64,000 nt of DNA from Marinibacterium profundimaris (GTDB lineage: Bacteria; Pseudomonadota; Alphaproteobacteria; Rhodobacterales; Rhodobacteraceae), in assembly GCF_002210095.1 (NCBI RefSeq), contig NZ_AQQR01000002.1, positions 124,001 to 188,000 on the forward strand, in the 5' to 3' direction. Position 1 is the first letter of the stretch. Each line of letters starts with the position of its first letter. The notes under the pieces were generated by a model. The model worked only from the letters and a program-made list of their open reading frames with translations. It searched no databases and was not told the origin of the DNA. Shown in pieces: positions 18,715 through 28,539 of the stretch. Made by a program: the position numbers and the translations under genes.

Positions 18715-19898
18715 TCCTGTTCCTCCACCTGGGCTTTGCGGAACGGCCCGTAATCGGTGAGAATCTCGATCTCTTCCTCGATGGCCGTCCTCTCGGCATC
18801 AAGGTAGCGCGCGATCGCCTTTGCGAAACCCGGGTCGCCCACCCAATGCAGCGAATGGGTCTGGGTCGGCAGGTAGCCGCGCGCCAGCTTGTGTTCGCCC
18901 TGGGCGCCGGCCTCGACCCGTTTCATGCCCTGTGCGATGGCGAAGTCGATGGCCCGATAGTAGCAAAGTTCGAAATGCAGGCAGGGGTGATGTTCGACGC
19001 AGCCCCAGTAGCGGCCGTAGAGCGTCTCGCGCCCGATGAAGTTCAGCGCGCCCGCCACGTAATGGCCGTCGCGCTCGGCCAGGGCCAGCAGGATGTCGTC
19101 GCGCAGCCGCTCCTGCGCGAGGTCAAAGAAGGCCCGCGTGAGGTACGGGCTGCCCCATTTCCGCGCGCCGGTGTCCTGGTAGAACCTCCAGAAGGCATCC
19201 CAGTGTTCGGGCCGGATGTCATCGCCGGTCAGCATGACGATGCGGCCGCCGAAATCACTGGCCTGGCGGCGCTCCTTGCGGATGTTCTTGCGCTTGCGCG
19301 ACGACAGCGACGCGAGGAAGCCGTCGAAATCCGCGTAATCGTGGTTGAGCCAGTGGAACTGCTGCGTCATGCGCGGCATCAGCCCCATCTCTTCGCCCAT
19401 GTCGGCCTCGGCCTCGGTGCAGAAGGTCACGTGGACCGATGACACGCCGTTGTCCGAGGCCAGCTGCACCGCCCCCTGCACCAGTGCCGACTGGCCGATC
19501 CCGTCATAGCCCTCGCGCACGAGGAAGCGCCGCCCGGTCGCCGGCGTGAAGGGCACCGCGATCTGCAGCTTGGGGTAATAGCGCCCGCCGGCGCCTTCGT
19601 AGGCATGGGCCCAGTTGTGGTCGAAGATGTATTCGCCCTGGCTGTGGCTTTTGACATACATCGGTGCCACCGCGATCATCACGCCGTCGAGGAAGGCGGT
19701 CAGGTATTGCGGCTGCCAGCCGGTCCCCCGCCCGACCGAGCCGCTGTCCTCCAGCGCGCTCAGGAAGCGGTGGGTGGTGAATGGGTCCATCGGGCGACCG
19801 CCATCCGCGGCCTCGGGGCAGGCGCAGGCGTCCCATTCCCCGGGGTCGACATCGGCCAGCGTCGCGCGCACCTGGACTTCGATCTGTGCCTGATCCAT
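18711..19898 (-). CDS. FemAB-like GNAT protein (DUF482/PF04339)
   Basis: The 395-residue protein belongs to the DUF482 group of double-GNAT proteins, often labelled peptidogalycan biosynthesis/recognition. Conserved segments are WDACA near the N-terminus, [24 protein letters not shown], and [19 protein letters not shown] near the end. The fold suggests transfer of an acyl or aminoacyl group, but no substrate is established. It lies 45 bases after the GDPD gene and overlaps the pterin dehydratase gene, within one operon. Confidence 0.85.
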   Translation of the reverse strand: MDQAQIEVQVRATLADVDPGEWDACACPEAADGGRPMDPFTTHRFLSALEDSGSVGRGTGWQPQYLTAFLDGVMIAVAPMYVKSHSQGEYIFDHNWAHAYEGAGGRYYPKLQIAVPFTPATGRRFLVREGYDGIGQSALVQGAVQLASDNGVSSVHVTFCTEAEADMGEEMGLMPRMTQQFHWLNHDYADFDGFLASLSSRKRKNIRKERRQASDFGGRIVMLTGDDIRPEHWDAFWRFYQDTGARKWGSPYLTRAFFDLAQERLRDDILLALAERDGHYVAGALNFIGRETLYGRYWGCVEHHPCLHFELCYYRAIDFAIAQGMKRVEAGAQGEHKLARGYLPTQTHSLHWVGDPGFAKAIARYLDAERTAIEEEIEILTDYGPFRKAQVEEQE

Positions 19899-19943
19899 GG
19901 GGCCTCCGTTCTCGGTCAGAATGTGGCCCGCCCGGGCGGCGCT

Positions 19944-20711
19944 TCAAGCGGGCAAAGCCGCCGCGTAGCCTTCGAACGTGATATTGTGAGCGCGCCTGCG
20001 TGCCTCTGCCTCTTCCCCGGGCGTGCGGATCGTCCAGCAGAGCACGCCGAGCCCGCTCTTGTGCAACTCGCGCACGCGCGGGCGGTCAAGGTCCGCGGCA
20101 TGGTGGCTGATGAAGCTGGCGCCGACGCGGTCCACGTCGGGGATCTGGCGCAGGCGCGCGCAGGTCTCGGGATCCAGTGGCCAGTCCCCGGGGTCGAAGG
20201 CGCAGGTGGTCAGCCCGCGCGGCACGGAAGGCGCGAGGCGCGCCATCTCGGCCACAGAATCCGGGTTGAAGGACATCACCGCCACCGGACCGGCGTATCC
20301 CAGAAGGGCCCGCGCCGTGGCGGCCTCCAACGGGCTGACGCCGGCGCCCTGGCTCTGGTCCTTGATCTCGATCAGCAGCGGCACGCGCCCGGCGACCTGG
20401 CTTAGAACCTGCGCCAGCGTGGGGATGCAATCGCCCTCGCCACCGCCGGTCAACCGCGTCTTCCCGGCCTCCGCGGCACTCAGCCCGCTGACCGGCCCCG
20501 TGGCGCCGGTCAGCCGATCAAGCTCGTAATCGTGGAAGACCAGCGCCTCGCCATCAGCGGAGAGCTGCAGGTCGATCTCGATCCCGTAGCCCGCCGCGAT
20601 GGCGGCCGCGATCGCCGAGGGCCCGTTTTCCGGGCGCCCGGCGGCGCGGTCATGGTAGGCGCGGTGCGCGACGGGCAGGCGCAGAAACGCCTCGGGAAGC
20701 TCGGCCGTCAT
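19944..20711 (-). CDS. Glycerophosphodiester phosphodiesterase family protein
   Basis: The 255-residue GDPD-type TIM-barrel protein has the expected catalytic residues: AHRAYHD with the first His/Arg, RPENGPSAI with Glu-Asn, EIDLQLSADG with Glu-Asp, and VFHDYELDRLTG with the second His. The usual HRG is HRA here. No signal peptide is seen, so it probably acts on cytoplasmic glycerophosphodiesters. It overlaps ridA upstream by 4 bases (ATGA). Confidence 0.9.
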   Translation of the reverse strand: MTAELPEAFLRLPVAHRAYHDRAAGRPENGPSAIAAAIAAGYGIEIDLQLSADGEALVFHDYELDRLTGATGPVSGLSAAEAGKTRLTGGGEGDCIPTLAQVLSQVAGRVPLLIEIKDQSQGAGVSPLEAATARALLGYAGPVAVMSFNPDSVAEMARLAPSVPRGLTTCAFDPGDWPLDPETCARLRQIPDVDRVGASFISHHAADLDRPRVRELHKSGLGVLCWTIRTPGEEAEARRRAHNITFEGYAAALPA

Positions 20712-21166
20712 CGAATTTCGAAGATGCCTTCGATCTCGACCGCGACGCCCAGCGGCAGCGAGGCGGCGGAGACAGCCGACCGCGCGTGGCGCCCGGCATC
20801 GCCAAGCGCCTCGACCAGGAAGTCGGAGGCGCCGTTGATCACCTTGGGCTGGTCGGTGAAATCGCCGGTCGAATTGACGAAACCGGTCAGCTTCACGACC
20901 CGGACCAGCCGGTCGATATCGCCGTCACAGGCGGCCTTCAGCTGCGCCAGCAGGGCGATGGCGCAGGTTTTCGCCGCGGCCGCGCCGGCCTCGACGTCCA
21001 TGCCGTCGCCCAGCTTGCCCTTGATCGGACCGTTCGCATCCATCGAGATCTGGCCCGAGACATAGACCATGTTGCCGCTTTTCACGAAGGGCACGTAGTT
21101 GGCGGCCGGTGCCGGGGCGTCGGGCAGGGTCACGCCCAGATCTGCAAGCTTTTTCTCGATGCTCAT
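20708..21166 (-). CDS. RidA family protein
   Basis: The 152-residue protein is a RidA/YjgF relative of the longer type, with SGQISMDANG, the segment GFVNSTGDFTDQPKVIN and the anion-binding Arg in GRHARSAVSAASLPLG. True RidA hydrolyses reactive enamine/imine intermediates such as 2-aminoacrylate; this longer subfamily is less studied. The start at 21166 is taken because the family begins there. An open frame continues 76 codons upstream without similarity. It is the first gene of the operon ridA-GDPD-DUF482-phhB. Confidence 0.9.
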   Translation of the reverse strand: MSIEKKLADLGVTLPDAPAPAANYVPFVKSGNMVYVSGQISMDANGPIKGKLGDGMDVEAGAAAAKTCAIALLAQLKAACDGDIDRLVRVVKLTGFVNSTGDFTDQPKVINGASDFLVEALGDAGRHARSAVSAASLPLGVAVEIEGIFEIR

Positions 21167-21381
21167 GGGTCTGTTCCTTCTTACACAGGGTCCGAACTGG
21201 ACCCTATAGGCGCCGCGCGCCGGGTGAAACCGGATTGCGCCGTCCGTCCCCGTATAGATGTATTGTAACATGACGACGATGCCTGCGCGGCCTCTGGTGT
21301 CTGCCGGGCGATCAAGGCAGCGCGACCCGGAAAGTGGCAAGGCCGGGCGCATCACTTGTCCCGCTTGACACCCGGAACGCA

Positions 21382-21409
21382 ACACGCCTGCCACAATGGG
21401 CAGGCGTGT
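21382..21409. terminator. Perfect 11-bp hairpin after the ABC permease operon
   Basis: The arms ACACGCCTGCC (21382-21392) and GGCAGGCGTGT (21399-21409) pair perfectly around ACAATG. It lies 27 bases beyond the last stop of the ABC transporter operon. There is no T-run, so termination is inferred from position and stability. Confidence 0.65.
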
Positions 21410-21436
21410 CCGGTCTGATCCCAGGATGACAGGGTC

Positions 21437-22618
21437 TTACGAGGGCGACATGCCCCGCAGCCTTTCCGACCGGCGCCGCAGCAGCTCCACCACCGTCAGC
21501 AGGCAGATCGAGATCCCCACGAGGATTGTCGCCACAGCCAGGATCGTCGGAGAGATCTGCTCGCGCAGGCCGGTGAACATCTGCCAGGGCAATGTCTTCT
21601 GCCCGGCCGAGCCGACGAACAGCACCACGACCACCTCGTCGAAGGAGGTGATGAAGGCGAACAGCCCGCCCGAGATCACGCCCGGCAGGATCAGCGGCAT
21701 CTGCACGCGGAAGAAGGTCGTGACCGGATCCGCGCCCATGTTCGCCGCCGCCCGCGTCAGCGAATTGTCGAAGCCCACCAGCGTTGCGGTCACCGTGATG
21801 ATGACGAAGGGAATGCCCAAAGCGGCATGGGCCAGCACCACGCCCAGATAGGTGCCCTGCAGGCCGATCCGCGAATAGAAGAAATACATCCCCGCGGCCG
21901 AGATGATCAGCGGCACGATCATCGGCGAGATCAGGATCGCCATGATCGCCTGCCGCCCCGGCACGTGAGGCTGGGACAGGCCGATGGCGGCGAGCGTGCC
22001 GAAGCTGACGGCCAGCAGCGTCGCCATCGGCGCAATCAGGACCGAGTTGCGCAGCGCCTGTTGCCAGTCGTCGTTGGTGAAGAAGTCGCGGTAATGCTTC
22101 AGCGAATAGCCGGCCGGATCGAAGCGCAGCATTTCGGGCGTGAAGGTGAAAAAGTCCTCGGCGTTGAACGACAGCGGCATGACCACGAGGATCGGCGTGA
22201 TCAGGAAGATCAGGATCGCCCAGCAGATCACGCGGAAGGTGTAATACCACAGCACCTGGTTCGGCGTCAGGTAGGGCGCCAGCGGTCCGCGATACCGGCC
22301 CTCGAACAGCCAGAAGGTCAGCCAGCCGAAGAACCAGCCGAAGATCGCCCCGATCACGGCGCCGGGGATGGCGCCGAAGAGGTAGCCGGCGACGGCAAAG
22401 ACCGCCACGAGCGCCCAGCGGGCCGGTTTCTCGATCCCGTCGCGGGGCTGGGTCAGGACCCAGGCGATGGCCGCGCCCAGGATCGCGCCGACCACGATCC
22501 CGATCAGGCCCGACCCCTGCGCAGTGCCCACGAAGAGACCCGCGAGGGCACCGAACGCGGCGACGACGGGGACATAGAACTTCACCTCTGTGCGGTGAAT
22601 CGGTGTCATCATGGCCAT
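21437..22618 (-). CDS. ABC transporter permease, PotC-type, with extended N-terminus
   Basis: The 393-residue inner-membrane permease is the second permease of a spermidine/putrescine-type importer. The last 265 residues match PotC-like permeases (six membrane segments; coupling loop around NMGADPVTTFFRVQMPLILPG). The first 125 residues are extra: glycine-rich hydrophobic segments (AAFGALAGLFVGTAQ, IVVGAILGAAIAWVL, GAIPGAVIGAIFGWFFGW) that look like three or four added membrane helices. MAMM at the start leaves a choice of ATG. It lies 4 bases after the first permease gene. Confidence 0.9.
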   Translation of the reverse strand: MAMMTPIHRTEVKFYVPVVAAFGALAGLFVGTAQGSGLIGIVVGAILGAAIAWVLTQPRDGIEKPARWALVAVFAVAGYLFGAIPGAVIGAIFGWFFGWLTFWLFEGRYRGPLAPYLTPNQVLWYYTFRVICWAILIFLITPILVVMPLSFNAEDFFTFTPEMLRFDPAGYSLKHYRDFFTNDDWQQALRNSVLIAPMATLLAVSFGTLAAIGLSQPHVPGRQAIMAILISPMIVPLIISAAGMYFFYSRIGLQGTYLGVVLAHAALGIPFVIITVTATLVGFDNSLTRAAANMGADPVTTFFRVQMPLILPGVISGGLFAFITSFDEVVVVLFVGSAGQKTLPWQMFTGLREQISPTILAVATILVGISICLLTVVELLRRRSERLRGMSPS

Positions 22619-22622
22619 GTCT

Positions 22623-24302
22623 TCAGCCCCCCAGCTTCACGTTGTCGATGCCCACGATCCGGTCGTAGACCCAGTAGAGCAACAGAACCACCAGCAGCAG
22701 GATCGTCCCCAGCGCGGCCGCGAGGCCCCAGTTCAGCGAGGACGAGATGTGATAGGCGATCCGGTTCGAGATGAAGGTACCCGTTGTCCCGCCGACCAGT
22801 TCGGGCGTGATGTAGTAGCCGATGGCCAGGATGAACACGAGGATCGAGCCCGCCCCGATGCCCGGCACCGATTGCGGGAAGTAGACCCGCCAGAAGGCTG
22901 TCCAGTTGTTCGCCCCCAGCGACTTTGCCGCGCGCAGGTAACTTGGCGGGATCGTCTGCATCACCGAATATAGTGGCAGGATCATGAATGGCAGCAGGAT
23001 ATGCGTCATCGCGACGATGGTACCGAACTGGTTGTTGATCATCACCAATCGGGCGTCGTCCGCCACGATCCCCAGCCAGACCAGCACGTCGTTGATCACA
23101 CCCTGCTGTTGCAGCATCACCTTCCAGGCCGAGGTTCGCACAAGCAGCGATGTCCAGAACGGCAGCAGCACCAGGATCATCAGCAGGTTCGCGCGCCGCG
23201 CCGGCAGGTTGGCCAGCAGCCAGGCCACCGGGTAGCCCAGCGCGATGCAGCTGAAGGTGATCACCAGCGACATCACCAGCGTGCGGCGGAACAGCATCAT
23301 GTAGATCTGCTGGTTCTCCGGCCGCGCCTCGGGCCCGTCGGGGCCCAGCTGCATGTCGACGGCGTTCAGGAAATAGCCCGAGGTATAGCGCGAGGAATAG
23401 ACCTTGATCGCGGCCCAGTTCTCGACCGACATCCAGTCCTGGTCGATGGCGGCGAAGGCGGCCTTGAAATCGACCGGCGGCATCGTGTCCAGCTGCGCGA
23501 CCACGGCCTGCAGCTGATCGGCGCCGGTGCCGGTGTAGGACCCGATCGCATCGGCCGTGCCGGGCTGCGACAGGTCATAGGCGAAGGCGGCATAGACCGC
23601 TTCCCAGGGATCCTCCTCGGCGACGACATCCTCGTCCTCGATCGCGGTGAAAACGGCGAAGGCCGCGTATTCCCGCGCGGTCCTCGGCAGCAGGGCCGAA
23701 ATCGCCTCGCCCGGGGCAAAGCCGATGTCGCCGCGCATGGAATCGCCGGTCAGCGTCGCCATCCGGTCGCGCGCGTCGTCGAGCACGGCCTCGTCGGCCG
23801 GCTCGCCGGACATCATGTCGTACCAGAACGATCCTTCGCCCCAGATCTCGTCGACATCGTCTTCCAGCCAGTCCTGCCAGACCTCGCCCACGTCATCCAG
23901 GCTGCGCCCCGACGTCCGGAACAGCGACGAGATGCCGACCTGTTCATAGTTCAGCCGGGTGCCGAGCTTGGTGTGCTCCTTGGCCTCGGCGGCGAGGAAG
24001 AGATCGAAGTAGAGCGCGCGAAAGACATCCTCGCCCGGCTCTTCGGTGCCCGAGGCATCCCAGCTGTCCAGCGCGGCGACCGTCTCGGGCAGCGTGTCCG
24101 ACACCATCTGGTTCTCGACCGAGCGGAACAGCATGTCGAAAATCGGGGCGAGGAAGGTCAGCAGGACAAAGATCAGCAAGGGTGCGATCAGGGCCAGCGC
24201 CCGCATCTTCTGGTTTCTCAAGGACCTGGCCAGGCTCTTCTTCAGAGGCGTGCCGTCCGCGGCCACCATGGGGCCAGTCTGTTCCTGCGTCGCGTCTGTC
24301 AT
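22623..24302 (-). CDS. ABC transporter permease, PotB-type, with large periplasmic insertion
   Basis: The 559-residue permease is nearly twice the usual 280-320. Residues 36-58 form the first membrane helix (ALALIAPLLIFVLLTFLAPIF). Residues of about 62-335 are an acidic soluble insertion, and residues 337-559 carry the remaining helices with the ATPase-coupling EAA-type loop SYLRAAKSLGANNWTAF. Topology puts the insertion in the periplasm, where it could contact the binding protein. It is followed after 4 bases by the second permease and preceded by the DUF1330 gene. Confidence 0.9.
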   Translation of the reverse strand: MTDATQEQTGPMVAADGTPLKKSLARSLRNQKMRALALIAPLLIFVLLTFLAPIFDMLFRSVENQMVSDTLPETVAALDSWDASGTEEPGEDVFRALYFDLFLAAEAKEHTKLGTRLNYEQVGISSLFRTSGRSLDDVGEVWQDWLEDDVDEIWGEGSFWYDMMSGEPADEAVLDDARDRMATLTGDSMRGDIGFAPGEAISALLPRTAREYAAFAVFTAIEDEDVVAEEDPWEAVYAAFAYDLSQPGTADAIGSYTGTGADQLQAVVAQLDTMPPVDFKAAFAAIDQDWMSVENWAAIKVYSSRYTSGYFLNAVDMQLGPDGPEARPENQQIYMMLFRRTLVMSLVITFSCIALGYPVAWLLANLPARRANLLMILVLLPFWTSLLVRTSAWKVMLQQQGVINDVLVWLGIVADDARLVMINNQFGTIVAMTHILLPFMILPLYSVMQTIPPSYLRAAKSLGANNWTAFWRVYFPQSVPGIGAGSILVFILAIGYYITPELVGGTTGTFISNRIAYHISSSLNWGLAAALGTILLLVVLLLYWVYDRIVGIDNVKLGG

Positions 24303-24406
24303 GCGCGTCCCTGTCCTGTTGTGCGGTCCGGGTGCGCATCCCGTTTTCCCGGAAGGAAACGAAGCGGAAAGATCTCTTGATCCCGCGCCCGCGAACCGCT
24401 TGGGTC

Positions 24407-24706
24407 TCAGCCGTCTTCGTCGTGGCCTTCGACCAGAATGATCGTGCTTTCGGCCGTGCGCCTGCGGATTTCGGCAACGGCCTGGTAGTCCGGGTCGTAA
24501 TAGGCCGCCTTCGCGGCCTCGTAGCTGGGAAATTCGAACACGACGTGGCGGGTCTGTGCCGCGCCTTCCGGCGTTTCCGATTGTCCGCCTCGCACCAGGA
24601 ACTTCGCGCCGAACGCCTTCAGCAGCGGCGTGTCCTTCTCGACGTATTCCTTGTAGGCCTCCGGATCTTTCACCGTGATGTGCCCGATGATGTAGCCCTT
24701 CGGCAT
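24407..24706 (-). CDS. DUF1330 domain protein
   Basis: The 99-residue dimeric alpha-beta barrel type protein of the DUF1330 family has the pattern MPKGYIIGHITVKDPEAYKEYV, then FLVRGGQ and VVFEFPSYEAAKAAYYDPDYQ. No enzymatic activity is established for the family. It sits inside the ABC transporter operon between the binding-protein gene and the first permease, which is unusual for a polyamine-type importer and suggests a role in metabolism of the imported compound. AAGC-rich spacing gives no strong ribosome site. Confidence 0.85.
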   Translation of the reverse strand: MPKGYIIGHITVKDPEAYKEYVEKDTPLLKAFGAKFLVRGGQSETPEGAAQTRHVVFEFPSYEAAKAAYYDPDYQAVAEIRRRTAESTIILVEGHDEDG

Positions 24707-24728
24707 GGTCGCTTCCCCGCCAGGAAAA

Positions 24729-24755
24729 CGGGGCGGAGGATGATCCCCCGCCCCG
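24729..24755 (-). terminator. Hairpin with T-run behind the binding-protein gene
   Basis: The arms CGGGGCGG/CCGCCCCG form an 8-bp stem that, read on the minus strand, is followed by TTTTCC. It lies 10 bases past the stop of the binding-protein gene and before the DUF1330 and permease genes. It probably causes partial termination, giving more binding protein than permease. Confidence 0.65.
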
Positions 24756-24764
24756 GTCGTCAGA

Positions 24765-25871
24765 TTACTGCGCCAGCCACGCCTGGAACTTCGCGTCGAT
24801 GTCGTCGCGATAGTCGGCCCAGAACTCGTAGTTGTAGAGCAGCGTGTTCTTGGAGTTCTCCGGATCGGTCGGCATGTGCGGTGCCATGGCGATGCCCAGT
24901 TCGGCATGCTCACCCACCAGCGGTGCCGAGGAGGCACGGGCCGGCCCGTAGGAGATGTACTTGGCCTGGTCGGCCAGACGCTGGGTGTCGGTGGCGAACT
25001 TCACGAAGTCCTTCACGCGCGCCAGGGCGGCGTCATCGAGACCTTCGGGAATGATCCAGCCATCCAGGTCGAAGACCTGCATGTCCCACAGCATCGCGAC
25101 CGGCTGGTCCTGCTCCTCGATGACCGAGAAGAGGCGGCCGTTGTAGGTGGAGCCCATCACGACTTCGCCGTCGGCCAGAAGCTGCGGCGTGTCGGCGCCG
25201 GCCGACCACCAGACGACATCGTCCTTGATGGTGGCAAGCTTGTCGAGAGCCTGCTGCTGGCCTTCCGGGGTGGCCAAGACATCATAGATTTCGTCCTTGG
25301 CAACGCCGTCGCAATACAGCGCCCATTCCATGTTGTTGATCGGACGCTTTTCCAGAGCCCGCTTGCCCGGATAGGTGTCCATGTCGAAGATGGCGCAGAC
25401 CTCGGTCGGAGGCGTGTCGCCGACCATGTCGGTACGGTAGCCGAAGGTGGTCGAGTAGACGATCTGCGGGATGAAGCAATCCGACACGATCAGGTCGCCG
25501 AAATCGTCTTCGGCCGAGGTGCCGTCATCGCCTTCGGCCAGCAGGTCATCGGCATCGTATTCCATCGCCAGGCCTTCGTCGCACAGACGGATCGCATCCG
25601 CGGCCACGACGTCGACCAGGTCCCAGGTGATGTTGCCGGCTTCGTTCATCGCGCGCAGCTTGGCGACGGCTTCGGCCGAGCTTTCGTCCCAGGTGATCTC
25701 CACGTCGGGGTGCATTTCCTGGTAGGGATCCGCATAGGCGAGCTTCTGGCTCTCCTGGTAGGCACCGCCCCAGGACACCAGCGTCATCGAATCCGCCATG
25801 TCCTGTGCCATGGCCATCGGAGCTGCGATCGCAGTCGACGCCACGAGTGCCGTGAGTGACTTGAGTTTCAT
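24765..25871 (-). CDS. ABC transporter substrate-binding protein (PotD/PotF-like)
   Basis: The 368-residue periplasmic protein has a signal peptide (MKLKSLTALVASTAIAAPMAMAQ) and the family 1 polyamine-binding type fold, starting with LTLVSWGGAYQESQKLAYADPY-like sequence. It would deliver the ligand to the two permeases. The ligand is not predictable: polyamines, but also opines, gamma-hydroxybutyrate or ectoine-derived compounds occur in this class. AAGGAGAG lies 9 bases before the ATG at 25871; an upstream in-frame ATG at 25940 would put 23 residues in front of the signal peptide and is rejected. Confidence 0.92.
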   Translation of the reverse strand: MKLKSLTALVASTAIAAPMAMAQDMADSMTLVSWGGAYQESQKLAYADPYQEMHPDVEITWDESSAEAVAKLRAMNEAGNITWDLVDVVAADAIRLCDEGLAMEYDADDLLAEGDDGTSAEDDFGDLIVSDCFIPQIVYSTTFGYRTDMVGDTPPTEVCAIFDMDTYPGKRALEKRPINNMEWALYCDGVAKDEIYDVLATPEGQQQALDKLATIKDDVVWWSAGADTPQLLADGEVVMGSTYNGRLFSVIEEQDQPVAMLWDMQVFDLDGWIIPEGLDDAALARVKDFVKFATDTQRLADQAKYISYGPARASSAPLVGEHAELGIAMAPHMPTDPENSKNTLLYNYEFWADYRDDIDAKFQAWLAQ

Positions 25872-25952
25872 ATATGTCTCTCCTTGTTTGATAGCGTTCT
25901 TCTTGCCCCTCCCGGTCTTGAGCGCCGGGTTAGCAGCCATGCGCCGCGCCGG

Positions 25953-27053
<1,101 letters not shown>

Positions 27054-27317
27054 GGGCAGCTCCCCGTGTTGTGACCGGCCGTCTTCTGCGGCTCATTTGA
27101 TAGAAACCAACCACATCGGGCCTCAGGGCGCAACTGGAACGCCCTTGAAAAAGGCAGATGTTCAGATTTCGCCCTTAAAAGGTCGAAAATCACGGCCCTG
27201 TCGCCGCTTTGGGCAGCGCCTTTGCCGCGCTCCCGGGGTTACACAGGCCTCATCCGGGTCCGAAAAGGCCCGGTGCCGGGTTCGTTCCGGCCGCAATGCA
27301 GTAAAAAGGACCCAGGA

Positions 27318-28502
27318 ATGCCAAGTCAGGACCTCCCCTTCGACCGCAGCGAATATGCCGCCCGGCTTGCCAAGACACGCACCGCGATGGCCGAGGCGGG
27401 CGTGGGCGTGCTGATCGTCACCGACCCGTCGAACATGGCCTGGCTGACCGGCTATGACGGCTGGTCTTTCTACGTGCACCAGGCCGTGGTCGTGTTCCCC
27501 GAGGGCGACCCGATGTGGTGGGGCCGCCGCCAGGATGCCGCCGGCGCCGTGCGCACCGTCTGGATGGACGACGAAAACGTCACCTCCTATGCCGAGGACT
27601 ACGTCCAGACCACGGCCCGCCACCCGATGGAGGATCTGGCCCACCGGATCATCGACCACAACCACGGCACCGCGTGGATCGGGGTCGAGATGGACAATTA
27701 TTACTTTTCCGCCAAGGCCTTCACCGTCCTGACGGAAAACCTGCCCGACGCCTCGCTGGTCGATGCGACCGCGCTGGTGAACTGGCAGCGCGCGGTGAAA
27801 TCCCCGGCCGAGATCGCCTTTATCCGCCAGGCCGCGCGCATCTCCGAGGCGCTGATCGACGGGCTGGCCGAGCGCGTCGAACCGGGCGTGCCGAAGAACG
27901 AGGTGGTCGCCGAAACCTTCCGCGACGCGATCCGCGGCGTCGACGGTGCCTGGGGCGATTACCCGGCGATCGTGCCGCTGCTGCCCTCGGGGCCCGCCGC
28001 CGCCGCGCCGCACCTGACCTGGGACGGCGAACCCTTCCGCACCGGCGAGGGCACCACCTTCGAGATCGCCGGCTGCTACCGCCGCTACCACGCGCCGTTC
28101 TGCCGGACCATGTACCTGGGCGATCCCCCGGACGAGATGCTGCGCGCCGCCGATGCCCTGGCCCACGGGCTCGAGGCCGGGCTGGAGGCCGCCCGCGCCG
28201 GCAACCGCTGCCGCGACATCGCCGACGCCATGAACGGAGAGCTGGCCAAGGTCGGCATCATCCGCGCCGCCCGCTGCGGCTATCCGATCGGCCTCAGCTA
28301 CCCGCCCGACTGGGGCGAACGCACCATGTCGCTGCGGTCCGAGGACGAATCAGAGCTGAAGGCCGGGATGACCTTCCACTTCATGCCCGGCCTCTGGATG
28401 GAAAGCTGGGGGCTCTCGATCACCGAAAGCATCCTGATCACCGAGGACGGCCCCGCCGAAACCTTCTGCTCGCGCCCGCGCGAGCTGTTCATCAAGCGCT
28501 GA
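27318..28502 (+). CDS. M24 family protein, ectoine hydrolase (DoeA/EutD)-like
   Basis: The 394-residue creatinase/aminopeptidase P-type protein closely follows the pattern of ectoine hydrolases as I know it: IVTDPSNMAWLTGYDGWSFYVHQ near residue 35, WWGRRQDA, DNYYFSA and the length. The metal ligands of true M24 peptidases are not evident (for example AGCYRRYHAPFCRTMYLG where Asp residues would be expected), which fits creatinase/DoeA. The other ectoine genes (doeB, doeX, uehABC) are absent here. AAAAGGA lies 9 bases before the ATG. It is divergent from the ABC importer, which may supply its substrate. Confidence 0.8.
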   Translation: MPSQDLPFDRSEYAARLAKTRTAMAEAGVGVLIVTDPSNMAWLTGYDGWSFYVHQAVVVFPEGDPMWWGRRQDAAGAVRTVWMDDENVTSYAEDYVQTTARHPMEDLAHRIIDHNHGTAWIGVEMDNYYFSAKAFTVLTENLPDASLVDATALVNWQRAVKSPAEIAFIRQAARISEALIDGLAERVEPGVPKNEVVAETFRDAIRGVDGAWGDYPAIVPLLPSGPAAAAPHLTWDGEPFRTGEGTTFEIAGCYRRYHAPFCRTMYLGDPPDEMLRAADALAHGLEAGLEAARAGNRCRDIADAMNGELAKVGIIRAARCGYPIGLSYPPDWGERTMSLRSEDESELKAGMTFHFMPGLWMESWGLSITESILITEDGPAETFCSRPRELFIKR

Positions 28503-28539
28503 CAGCGGTACCGCCGGGCCTGCATGGCCCGGCCCCGGC

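Noticed and set aside
25872..25940. Extended start of the ABC binding protein
   Set aside because: It would place 23 charged residues ahead of a clear signal peptide; the inner ATG has AAGGAGAG.
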